In this document: one piece after another, positions 14,778 through 21,534 of the stretch
How positions within the stretch are numbered: position 1 is the stretch's first letter
Layout: every line of letters begins with the position of its first letter
Source of the DNA: UBA7916 sp036121365
GTDB taxonomy: Bacteria; Pseudomonadota; Gammaproteobacteria; Comchoanobacterales; Comchoanobacteraceae
Length of the DNA stretch: 21,534 nt
NCBI GenBank assembly: GCA_036121365.1
Contig: JAZAFR010000031.1
Coordinates: forward strand, 1 to 21,534
Reading direction: 5' to 3'
Notes under the pieces: model-generated
What the model saw: only the letters and a program-made list of their open reading frames with translations
The model's database searches: none
Told to the model about the DNA's origin: nothing
Made by a program: the position numbers and the translations under genes

Positions 14778-17066
14778 TTAATGTGAAGCCAGTTTCTTGC
14801 TTCTAATTCCATTTTTTCTTGAAGAGCTCAATTTTACTTTGCCTTTATGCAATGATAACGTTGCAACCTCTCCCACTTTGATTGTCCCCTCAAGAAGTGC
14901 ATCGGCGATTGGCTTTTTCACATCACTATTGATCAGCCTTGCCATTGGTCTAGCACCCATTTTTGGGTCATACCCATTTTTACATAAATATTCTTTAACT
15001 TCCTGTGTTACAACCAAATCTATGTTTTGCTCGTTCATTTGAACTTCAAGCTCACTGATGAATTTGTCTACAATTTGTCTAATGTTTTCAATGCTTAATT
15101 GATTGAATTGTACAATCCCGTCTAATCTATTTTTAAACTCAGGTGAAAATGCAGCTTCAATCGCTTTATTCACTCCTTGCTTTTCTTTTCCTTCGCTAAA
15201 ACCCATTGAGTTTCTGCACTGCTCTTGGGCGCCACAGTTACTTGTCATTACAATGATAACATGTCTAAAATCTGCTATTCTACCGGTGTTGTCTGTGAGC
15301 TGACCGTAATCCATCACCTGCAGTAGTAGATTCAATAGATCTGCATGAGCTTTTTCAATTTCATCCAATAATAATACTGAATATGGATGTTTTATGATTT
15401 GTTCGGTTAATTGTCCGCCATGATCATAACCCACATAACCTGCTGGGGCTCCAATTAATTGTGATGATGAATGCTTCTCCATATATTCTGACATATCAAA
15501 CCTCAGTAGTTTTAAATTCAGAATGGATGCCAACTGCTTTGCCAATTCTGTTTTACCAACACCTGTTGGACCTGCGAATAGAAAACTACCAATTGGTTTA
15601 TCTGGATCCGAAAGACCTGATCTTGACAGCTTAATTGCTGTTGTTATATTGTTGATGGCACTGCTTTGACCATATACAAGCATATTTAAATCTCTTTCTA
15701 GATTCTGTAACAGTGTTTTATCAGATGCTGTTATATGCTGTGGTGGTACTTGTGTTAAGCTTGAGATTATTTTCTCAATATCTCTGACATCGACTTGTGC
15801 TTTTTTGTCATTGTTTCCTACTTGTAGCTTTTTAGCAGAACCTGCTTCATCAATGATATCAATCGCTTTATCTGGAAGAAAACGATCATGCATATAGCGA
15901 TTTGATAAGTCTATCGCTGATTTTAGAGCTTGCATTGAATAATGGACATTGTGATGTGTCTCAAATTTACTTTTAAGTCCTTTTAAAATATTCAATGTCT
16001 GTTCTTTTGATGGTTCTTTGACATCAATTTTTTGAAATCTTCTTGATAATGCATTGTCTTTTTCAAAAAGCTGACGATACTCTTGATAAGTGGTGGCACC
16101 AATACATCTTAAATTGCCTCGTGTTAATAAGGGTTTTAGTAAGTTTGCCGCATCTACCGACCCACCTGATGCACTACCTGCACCAATGATTGAATGTATT
16201 TCATCTATGAATATAATGGCATCCTTTCTCTTCGTTAGATCCTGTAATACTGCTTTAAATCTTTTTTCAAAATCTCCTCTGTACTTAGTTCCCGCAAGAA
16301 GAGAACCTAAATCAAGAGAATATACTTTAGAATTTTGTAAGCTCTTATGTGCTGTTTTATTGACAATTGCTCTGGCTAGACCTTCTGCTATTGCCGTCTT
16401 ACCGACTCCAGATTCTCCTACCAATATAGGATTGTTTTTCCTTCTTCTGCATAATATTTGCTCCAATCTTAGTATTTCATCATCTCGGTTAAAAACAGGA
16501 TCTATTCGGCCACAAATGACTTCATCATTTAGGTTGATTGCAAATGATTCAATTGATGTTTCGCTTTGTGGTGCTTCAAACTGTTGTTCAAAAAAGTTTC
16601 TCTCTTCTATTTGTGTTGGGTCAATGACATCAAATGTCTGTTTGTCTTTTGATATAATTTGATTCAATATTACTTTATTCACGCCTTCTTCATGAAGTAC
16701 AAAAAATGCCTGTGAGTCAACTTCACTTAACATCCCAGCTAAGACGTGTACCCCATTGATTTCGGTTGCCCCCACTGTTTGAGCATGAAATATGGCTCTT
16801 TGGATGACCCTCTTAAACGCATCATTATGTTCAAGCTGCAATTCTGACAATTCATCTCCATCTTGACTACTCTCTTTCTTTAAGTAAGTGTTTAGATTTT
16901 TTCTGATATTTTCTATATCAACACCCAAGCTTAGTAACACATCTCTAGCTTCACCATTGTCAAGTAAAGCGATCAGAAGGTGTTCCAATGTAATGAATTT
17001 ACTTTTTAGCTCACGTGCAATTTGATTGGCTTGGTTGAGTGATCTTTCGAGATTTTCTGAAAACAT
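14778..17066 (-). CDS. clpA: ATP-dependent Clp protease ATP-binding subunit ClpA
   Basis: 762 residues (E. coli 758). ClpA is the AAA+ unfoldase that feeds ClpP and takes N-degron substrates via ClpS. The N-domain begins FSENLERSLNQANQIAREL and EHLLIALL. The first AAA+ module has Walker A GESGVGKT (217-224) and Walker B FIDEIHS. The second has GPTGVGKT (499-506) and LLLDEIEKAH (565-574). The ClpP-docking loop position carries MGF (621-623) where E. coli has IGL. The frame is open to 17150, but the ATG at 17066 has GGAG 6 nt upstream, gives family length, and lies just after a promoter (17093-17121) located inside the longer version. No clpS is seen upstream, where E. coli has it. Confidence 0.95.
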   Translation of the reverse strand: MFSENLERSLNQANQIARELKSKFITLEHLLIALLDNGEARDVLLSLGVDIENIRKNLNTYLKKESSQDGDELSELQLEHNDAFKRVIQRAIFHAQTVGATEINGVHVLAGMLSEVDSQAFFVLHEEGVNKVILNQIISKDKQTFDVIDPTQIEERNFFEQQFEAPQSETSIESFAINLNDEVICGRIDPVFNRDDEILRLEQILCRRRKNNPILVGESGVGKTAIAEGLARAIVNKTAHKSLQNSKVYSLDLGSLLAGTKYRGDFEKRFKAVLQDLTKRKDAIIFIDEIHSIIGAGSASGGSVDAANLLKPLLTRGNLRCIGATTYQEYRQLFEKDNALSRRFQKIDVKEPSKEQTLNILKGLKSKFETHHNVHYSMQALKSAIDLSNRYMHDRFLPDKAIDIIDEAGSAKKLQVGNNDKKAQVDVRDIEKIISSLTQVPPQHITASDKTLLQNLERDLNMLVYGQSSAINNITTAIKLSRSGLSDPDKPIGSFLFAGPTGVGKTELAKQLASILNLKLLRFDMSEYMEKHSSSQLIGAPAGYVGYDHGGQLTEQIIKHPYSVLLLDEIEKAHADLLNLLLQVMDYGQLTDNTGRIADFRHVIIVMTSNCGAQEQCRNSMGFSEGKEKQGVNKAIEAAFSPEFKNRLDGIVQFNQLSIENIRQIVDKFISELEVQMNEQNIDLVVTQEVKEYLCKNGYDPKMGARPMARLINSDVKKPIADALLEGTIKVGEVATLSLHKGKVKLSSSRKNGIRSKKLASH

Positions 17067-17446
17067 TTTAGACTCCATTTTGTGCTGGAGGTTGTATAGG
17101 CTTGTTTTTATTTTTTGTCTAATTTTTTTTAAACTTTCTTCTAAATCCATATTTATATATGTTTTTTAAAATATCGAATATCTGACTTTCAATCTTTTCT
17201 ATGGTTTGTTCTTGCTCGATTTTTATTTCTTGCATAAATTTACAAACTCATTTTTTCCCAATACACTCCACACTATCATAAATGGATAAAATATTTATCC
17301 GCTAAACCCTCGATTTTGTTGCATTGATTTCTTCTGTTCCTCCCTTCTCACTTGACTTTTGTCGATGCCCTCGAGATAGTTGTGTCTGACGGTGATAATG
17401 ATACTCTAATTTAAATCATTTTAGATATTCTATTTTTGGTTCTAGT
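17067..17446. other. Intergenic region upstream of clpA with a perfect interrupted palindrome
   Basis: GGATAAA (17284-17290), ATA, TTTATCC (17294-17300) form a 7-bp inverted repeat about 165 bp upstream of the clpA promoter and 150 bp past the protease gene stop. A 37-codon frame on the minus strand from 17235 lacks a ribosome binding site and is not accepted. No clpS-like sequence was found. Confidence 0.45.
17093..17121 (-). promoter_or_regulatory. Putative clpA promoter
   Basis: On the minus strand: -35 TAGACA (17121-17116), a 17-bp spacer and -10 TATACA (17098-17093). The predicted start is about 20 nt before the ATG at 17066. It supports the shorter ClpA. Confidence 0.55.
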
Positions 17447-19237
17447 TTATGTTCTTAGACTAGGACTCCTACCTCCTTGCATCAGTTTCCCCACTTCATG
17501 CCATTTGTCTACTAACTCTTTACTACACTGTTTAAATTCTCTCTCACGATCTTTGTATATATTCTCTCTTGTTTTTGTACCAAATGATTCTGCATGTTTT
17601 CTTTTCCATACTTTTTTTTCATTATTTCCAGCGAAATCTTTAACATCTGAATCATGTTGTATGAAATCTAATTCTTTTACAAAGTCATTTACACTCCCAC
17701 CCCGAGCAGCAACAGTTCTACATTTTTCTAAATTAAACTGCTTTGCTATTTCCAATGCCAAAGGTCCACAGTTTATCCCGTCCTGCTGAATTCTTGTAAC
17801 CATTCCTCTCTCATCCACCAGGCAGTTGTAGTCACTTTTTCTAGAATTGATAATGACTTGTTTTCCTAGATCATTTTGCATTGCATCACTGATATATTCT
17901 TGAATTTTATTTGCATCGCCACCTTTAGGGTTACTTTGATCAATGGTTATTAAAGTATATCTTCCATCTTGATCTCGATATAATGATCCAGCAATGTAAT
18001 GTTGATTTCTTAAAAATACAAATGGTGCGGCCATTTCCCCTTCACTTTTAAACTTCTTAGTGAATCTCTCTTTTGATTCTCTTGTAATTGCACTGTAATC
18101 CTCATGGTCACACATAAAGTCAATCCCTACTTGATTTAACTCCTGTATAATGACGGATGCAGGAAACATCGATAAACTATTATCTTCTAGCTCTTGATTA
18201 ATCTGTCCTAGCGTCGTAATCTTATCCAAAGTATTTTTTAGCGATTTCATTTCTTTATATAATTTAAATTCTCCTTCACCTCTCACAATTTGTTCCTCAG
18301 TTGTGTCTCTGTATTTAATACCCAATCGCAATTCTAATATTTGTAACTGCTCTCTAGCACTCATGCCATCTCTTTTAATCATCCACACTCTTTCATTTCT
18401 CTCTTTATCTATATCACTTTCTATTACTCTCAATATTCTCTCAATACTTTCTTGATTCTCAGTTGTCATATCAGGATAATTCAAATAGTTTTTTAATTTC
18501 GCACTGATTGCCAATAATACACGTTCTTCTCCTAATTCGTCGGCCCTCAAAAAATCTTGTGCGTTTTTTCCTCTGTTTTCTTGTAATTCACTGGCAAGTG
18601 TTTGGCATTCTTCTTGTGCATCTACCATCCTCCTAAATTGATCTTGATTTACATCATTTATAGTTAATGACCACAATCTATTTCTTTGCTTTTTTCTGGG
18701 CCATTTCATCTTTTCTGGACTTTTTCTTTTGCCTATATGTTTTTCATCAAGGCTCGTGATGGATTCTTCTTTCTGTGCATTAGATGGTTTCTTTGATTTG
18801 TTCCAACTAGTTAATACCCCCCTCATCCTTTGAATGGCATTTCGAATCATAGAAAAAAACCAACTTATATTTGTTCTGCGTATATTTTTCTTATTTTTCT
18901 TAGTTGTTGTTGACGGCTCCCTATATGTCTTTGGTGCTTCGTAAACTATATTTTTCTCTGTTGTTGTTGACGGCTTCTCATATGTCTTTGGTGCTTCGTA
19001 AACTATATTTTTCTCTTCGTTTATTCTCACCCGTCTTTTACTCACAGGTTTCTGTGCATTGATTGTTACCTTTTCAGTTTTTGGAGATATTGCTCTAAGT
19101 TTCTCCCCTTTTATTTTTTGAGGTAGTATTGGCGTTTCAGCTTTTAGTTCTTGCTTTTGATATTTGTAATATAATGTCGCAGCAACTGCTATCATAGATA
19201 TTGCTATCAATATTTTGCTTCCTTCTATATCATACAT
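17447..19237 (-). CDS. Putative clan CE (Ulp1/YopJ-like) cysteine protease with N-terminal membrane anchor
   Basis: 596 residues. An N-terminal hydrophobic helix (about 8-23, ILIAISMIAVAATLYY) is followed by a basic, repeat-containing region (two 19-residue copies at 75-93 and 94-112). A charged helical middle (about 195-375) precedes the catalytic part. That part shows the order expected of clan CE: His413 in RNQHYIAGSLY, Asp433 in LITIDQSN, then IQQDGINCGPLALEIAK with oxyanion Gln484/485 and Cys490. Clan CE includes SUMO/ubiquitin-like proteases and YopJ-type acetyltransferases; in bacteria these are usually translocated effectors acting on eukaryotic hosts. Which activity applies here cannot be read from sequence. 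The ATG at 19237 has AGGAG 5 nt upstream; the ATG at 19282 lies within the promoter. It stands alone between clpA and divergent rpsU. Confidence 0.72.
   Translation of the reverse strand: MYDIEGSKILIAISMIAVAATLYYKYQKQELKAETPILPQKIKGEKLRAISPKTEKVTINAQKPVSKRRVRINEEKNIVYEAPKTYEKPSTTTEKNIVYEAPKTYREPSTTTKKNKKNIRRTNISWFFSMIRNAIQRMRGVLTSWNKSKKPSNAQKEESITSLDEKHIGKRKSPEKMKWPRKKQRNRLWSLTINDVNQDQFRRMVDAQEECQTLASELQENRGKNAQDFLRADELGEERVLLAISAKLKNYLNYPDMTTENQESIERILRVIESDIDKERNERVWMIKRDGMSAREQLQILELRLGIKYRDTTEEQIVRGEGEFKLYKEMKSLKNTLDKITTLGQINQELEDNSLSMFPASVIIQELNQVGIDFMCDHEDYSAITRESKERFTKKFKSEGEMAAPFVFLRNQHYIAGSLYRDQDGRYTLITIDQSNPKGGDANKIQEYISDAMQNDLGKQVIINSRKSDYNCLVDERGMVTRIQQDGINCGPLALEIAKQFNLEKCRTVAARGGSVNDFVKELDFIQHDSDVKDFAGNNEKKVWKRKHAESFGTKTRENIYKDREREFKQCSKELVDKWHEVGKLMQGGRSPSLRT
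18902..19015 (-). repeat. Two 57-bp tandem repeats inside the protease gene
   Basis: Units 18959-19015 and 18902-18958 are nearly identical (about four differences in 57). Each encodes EKNIVYEAPKTY, two variable residues, then PSTTT. The near-identity at the DNA level points to a recent in-frame duplication in the linker between membrane anchor and catalytic part. Confidence 0.9.
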
Positions 19238-19260
19238 TTTTACTCCTAAATACTTCTTAT

Positions 19261-19277
19261 TGATCTTATATAGATCA
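19261..19277. repeat. Interrupted palindrome over the -10 of the protease promoter
   Basis: TGATCT (19261-19266) and AGATCA (19272-19277) form 6-bp arms around a 5-bp centre that overlaps the TATATA -10 hexamer. Its placement suits an operator. Confidence 0.45.
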
Positions 19278-19295
19278 TACAATCCAATTTGTCAG
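19267..19295 (-). promoter_or_regulatory. Putative promoter of the CE-like protease gene
   Basis: On the minus strand: -35 CTGACA (19295-19290, 5/6), a 17-bp spacer and -10 TATATA (19272-19267). The leader is about 23 nt and contains the AGGAG site. The layout matches that of the promoter at 574-602. Confidence 0.6.
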
Positions 19296-19376
19296 TTTTA
19301 TTTAATATTAATTTTCTGTAAGATCGTTGTCGGTTCCATTTTTTTTGTATTATCTGTTTTATGATGTTCCTCACTC

Positions 19377-19405
19377 TGGACATTTGCTTTTTATGATGGT
19401 AGAAT
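19377..19405 (+). promoter_or_regulatory. rpsU-dnaG promoter
   Basis: -35 TGGACA (19377-19382, 5/6), a 17-bp spacer and -10 TAGAAT (19400-19405, 5/6). It lies about 36 bp upstream of the rpsU ATG. Confidence 0.75.
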
Positions 19406-19441
19406 AACTGACTTTTTATATATAGAAGGAAATATTAGTTT

Positions 19442-19735
19442 ATGCCATGGGTTGAAGTAAGTCGTGCAGGAGGCGTTGAAAGTGCCATTCGACGTTTGAA
19501 AAGAGTTGTTGAAAGCAATATTATACCAAGACAATTGCGTGAAAATGAGCGGTATATTAAGCCCAATGAAAAGCGTAAGCGTGAACGCGATGCTGCTGTA
19601 AAACGATACAAAAAGAAAGCTGAAAAAGATAAGCTAAACCAAGAGCAGTACAAGCAGAGCAACAAGCTTTCAGCTGCAAGGAAAGCGAATAGTAATCGCG
19701 CTAAGAAGCGCAGGTCACGTCACGGCGAAGATTAA
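19442..19735 (+). CDS. rpsU: Ribosomal protein bS21 with a basic C-terminal extension
   Basis: 97 residues against 71 in E. coli. The S21 core is clear: SAIRRLKRVVESN, the IKPNEKRKRERDAAVKRYKKK block and an Arg/Lys-rich helix. S21 sits near the 30S platform and helps mRNA binding at initiation. From about residue 70 an additional 25-residue tail rich in Lys, Asn, Arg and Ser follows. A GAAGGAAA sequence about 11 nt upstream is a distant ribosome binding site. dnaG follows 75 bp later, the rpsU-dnaG order of the macromolecular synthesis operon; rpoD would be expected just beyond the window. Confidence 0.93.
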   Translation: MPWVEVSRAGGVESAIRRLKRVVESNIIPRQLRENERYIKPNEKRKRERDAAVKRYKKKAEKDKLNQEQYKQSNKLSAARKANSNRAKKRRSRHGED

Positions 19736-19810
19736 ATTCTTTTTTGCAGCCTCTTTCATCATTGTCTTTATTTCGCCATATATCCTGATAATATTTGATA
19801 TTGGTTTTTT

Positions 19811-21532
19811 ATGACTGAAGATATATCATCTTTTACAAAGATTGTATTGTCACAAACTGACATAGTTAGTGTCGTTCAACAGTATGTTTCTTTAAAAAAA
19901 ACAGGCAGCAATTATCAAGGCCTTTGCCCTTTTCACACTGAAAAAAGCCCCTCTTTTTCTGTCAACTCTAACAAACAATTTTTTTATTGTTTTGGCTGCC
20001 ACGCCAGTGGCGATGCGATTAACTTCATTATGAAGCATGAGAATATGTCTTTTATGGAGGCCCTAGAGAAACTTGCGACGCCACTTGGTCTCAGCCTGCC
20101 CGTTCGCGAAAAAGATCAACGTCAAGTTGATAAGAATGTTTACAAGTTGATGCGAGATATGGCTTTGTCTTGTAAACATGATTTATTGTGTAAGGGTCCT
20201 CAATATCACTATTTGTTGAAGCGAGGCATCACTGAGCAGACTATGACAAAATTTCATGTTGGTTATTGTGGCTCTAAATACTTATCATGGTTTGATCAAT
20301 ATAAACGAAGCAACCCCAAAGATTTCCTTGATTTCGGTATTGCCTCTCAACAAAAGAGTATGTCTTTGAGACCAAAGTTTTTTAAACGTTTGATGTTCCC
20401 TATTCAAGATAGTGTTGGGAAAGTCATTGCTTTCGGTGCACGTACTTTAGATGGGTCAATGCCGAAATACTTGAACTCTCCTGAAACTGATATTTTCAAG
20501 AAACGACATTCTCTATACGGACTTCATCAATTTAAATCTCTAAAGCAGCATACGGTATATGTTGTCGAGGGATATATGGATGTTTTGTCTTTACACAGCC
20601 ACAATGTCCCCAATGCCGTTGCTTGCCTCGGCACAGCCTTTACACTGTCGCATTGGAATCTTCTCAAAAAATTCGCATCGAAAATTATTTTTTGCTTTGA
20701 TGGGGATAAGGCAGGGCGCAATGCTGCATGGAAGAGCTTAGAGTCAGTTTTGTCTGTCCTTGACCCTTCAATAAAACTCTATTTTTTATTTTTGCCAGAT
20801 CAGCATGATCCGGATTCTTATATCCAGAAAAATGGCAAGCAATCATTTCTAAAGATATCTGAGTCAGCAATTTCCTGGATAGAATTTTTTATTATGACAC
20901 AGCAGCAAAGACACAACCCCTACTCACTTGATGAGAAAGCGGCTTTCCTGGACAGCTCTCGTGCATTGATAAATAAAATGACCAACCAATCACTAAAAGA
21001 TGTTGTCGCCAGTGAAATCGAAAACATACTAAAAATATCAATCAGCAAACCAGCAGCCCCCAGGCATGACAAAGCGTCTACTGACATATCTAAAATACAG
21101 ACTCACTCTTCTGCGTTGCTTGCATATTTGTCTCAAAAGGATTCAGAACCGCTGTCATTTTTGAATGAGTTTGACAATATCTGTCACGATCCTGTCATTG
21201 ACATCATTAATCAGTGGGTAGCCATGTTGGCAAACGAGCCAGAGTTGACTGGTGAGTCACTACTTTCCTCTTGCCAAGGTGATGATAGATATTCTCTATG
21301 TTTGTCTATAATTTCAAAGCAATCTGTTCAGTATGATATTAGATATCTGCAAATTCAAAGCCTTTCTTTGACGATCGAACTCATTGACTATTTAATACAC
21401 ACACAACTTTTATCTGATAAAGCCACTCATTCTGATGATGATAAAAAGTATTTACAAGCGTTAATCTTAAAAAAGAAAATGATTGAAAAAGCACGTCATG
21501 ACTTACAAACTAGCATTTATGATCAATCTTGA
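19811..21532 (+). CDS. dnaG: DNA primase DnaG
   Basis: 573 residues, complete (E. coli 581). It synthesises RNA primers at the replication fork together with DnaB. The N-terminal zinc finger has ligands Cys39, His42, Cys60 and Cys63 (CPFH and CFGC). The catalytic core carries YVVEGYMDV (250-258, acidic Glu253) and the TOPRIM motif FDGDKAG (296-302), then the DPDSY block (333-337). The C-terminal part (about 430-573) is weakly conserved and should be the helicase-interaction domain. No strong ribosome binding site precedes the ATG. It is probably co-transcribed with rpsU. The stop lies 2 nt before the window end. Confidence 0.97.
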   Translation: MTEDISSFTKIVLSQTDIVSVVQQYVSLKKTGSNYQGLCPFHTEKSPSFSVNSNKQFFYCFGCHASGDAINFIMKHENMSFMEALEKLATPLGLSLPVREKDQRQVDKNVYKLMRDMALSCKHDLLCKGPQYHYLLKRGITEQTMTKFHVGYCGSKYLSWFDQYKRSNPKDFLDFGIASQQKSMSLRPKFFKRLMFPIQDSVGKVIAFGARTLDGSMPKYLNSPETDIFKKRHSLYGLHQFKSLKQHTVYVVEGYMDVLSLHSHNVPNAVACLGTAFTLSHWNLLKKFASKIIFCFDGDKAGRNAAWKSLESVLSVLDPSIKLYFLFLPDQHDPDSYIQKNGKQSFLKISESAISWIEFFIMTQQQRHNPYSLDEKAAFLDSSRALINKMTNQSLKDVVASEIENILKISISKPAAPRHDKASTDISKIQTHSSALLAYLSQKDSEPLSFLNEFDNICHDPVIDIINQWVAMLANEPELTGESLLSSCQGDDRYSLCLSIISKQSVQYDIRYLQIQSLSLTIELIDYLIHTQLLSDKATHSDDDKKYLQALILKKKMIEKARHDLQTSIYDQS

Positions 21533-21534
21533 CC

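Noticed and set aside
16090..16662. 190-codon plus-strand frame inside clpA, and the 154-codon one inside recJ (9929-10393).
   Set aside because: Both are antisense shadows of strongly conserved genes and show Ser/Leu/Ile-rich composition without any family signal.
17067..17150. 28-residue N-terminal extension of ClpA from the upstream ATG.
   Set aside because: It lacks a ribosome binding site, is absent from the family, and contains the likely clpA promoter. The ATG at 17066 has GGAG at ideal distance.
17122..17235. 37-codon frame upstream of clpA on the minus strand, considered as a clpS remnant or leader peptide.
   Set aside because: It has no ribosome binding site and no ClpS motifs, and it overlaps the discarded N-terminal extension of clpA in another frame.
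19238..19282. 15-residue N-terminal extension of the CE-like protease.
   Set aside because: It lies between the -35 and the transcription start of the predicted promoter. The downstream ATG has AGGAG 5 nt upstream.

Overview
The window is AT-rich DNA (by eye roughly one third G+C). It holds a gammaproteobacterial housekeeping set interleaved with genes that look host-directed or lineage-specific. Three gene orders match the classical gammaproteobacterial arrangement: rhodanese (yibN) - grxC - secB, infA next to clpA, and rpsU - dnaG. Genes fill only about four fifths of the sequence, and seven gaps exceed 300 bp. Together with a putative clan CE cysteine protease carrying an N-terminal membrane anchor, this suggests a host-associated or intracellular gammaproteobacterium (Legionellales-like or another intracellular lineage). 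That placement is an inference; no rRNA or other decisive taxonomic marker is present.

Layout. 1-299 (-): 5' part of an exported protein that runs off the window. 630-947 (+): small exported Ser/Lys-rich protein ending in a 27-bp tandem repeat with a 9-A tract that looks frameshifted. 1307-2533 (-): secB, grxC and a membrane-anchored rhodanese form one operon with a good promoter and a hairpin terminator. 2794-4772 (+): a BI-1/YccA-type membrane protein and serS, only 2 nt apart. 5343-5948 (-): FMN-binding split-barrel protein. 6307-8736 (-): ftsK, divergent from rpmE (8862-9092, +). 9742-13826 (-): recJ, an alpha/beta-hydrolase-like protein and a polytopic membrane protein in tight head-to-tail order. 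14057-14332 (+): infA with a C-terminal tail. 14778-17066 (-): clpA. 17447-19237 (-): clan CE-like cysteine protease. 19442-21532 (+): rpsU and dnaG.

Functional view. SecB with the FtsK, ClpA, RecJ, DnaG, SerS, IF-1, L31 and S21 genes is core export, division, proteolysis, repair, replication and translation machinery. The unusual content is the CE-like protease with a recent 57-bp internal duplication, the hydrolase/membrane pair behind recJ, and the small exported protein at 630. The protease and the small exported protein share an unusual promoter layout: CTGAC(A/G), a 17-bp spacer, and a TATATA -10 embedded in an inverted repeat. This hints at common regulation. Several starts were moved downstream of the longest open frame (rpmE, clpA, the CE protease, and the membrane protein), because a promoter or Shine-Dalgarno sequence lies inside the longer version or because family length requires it.
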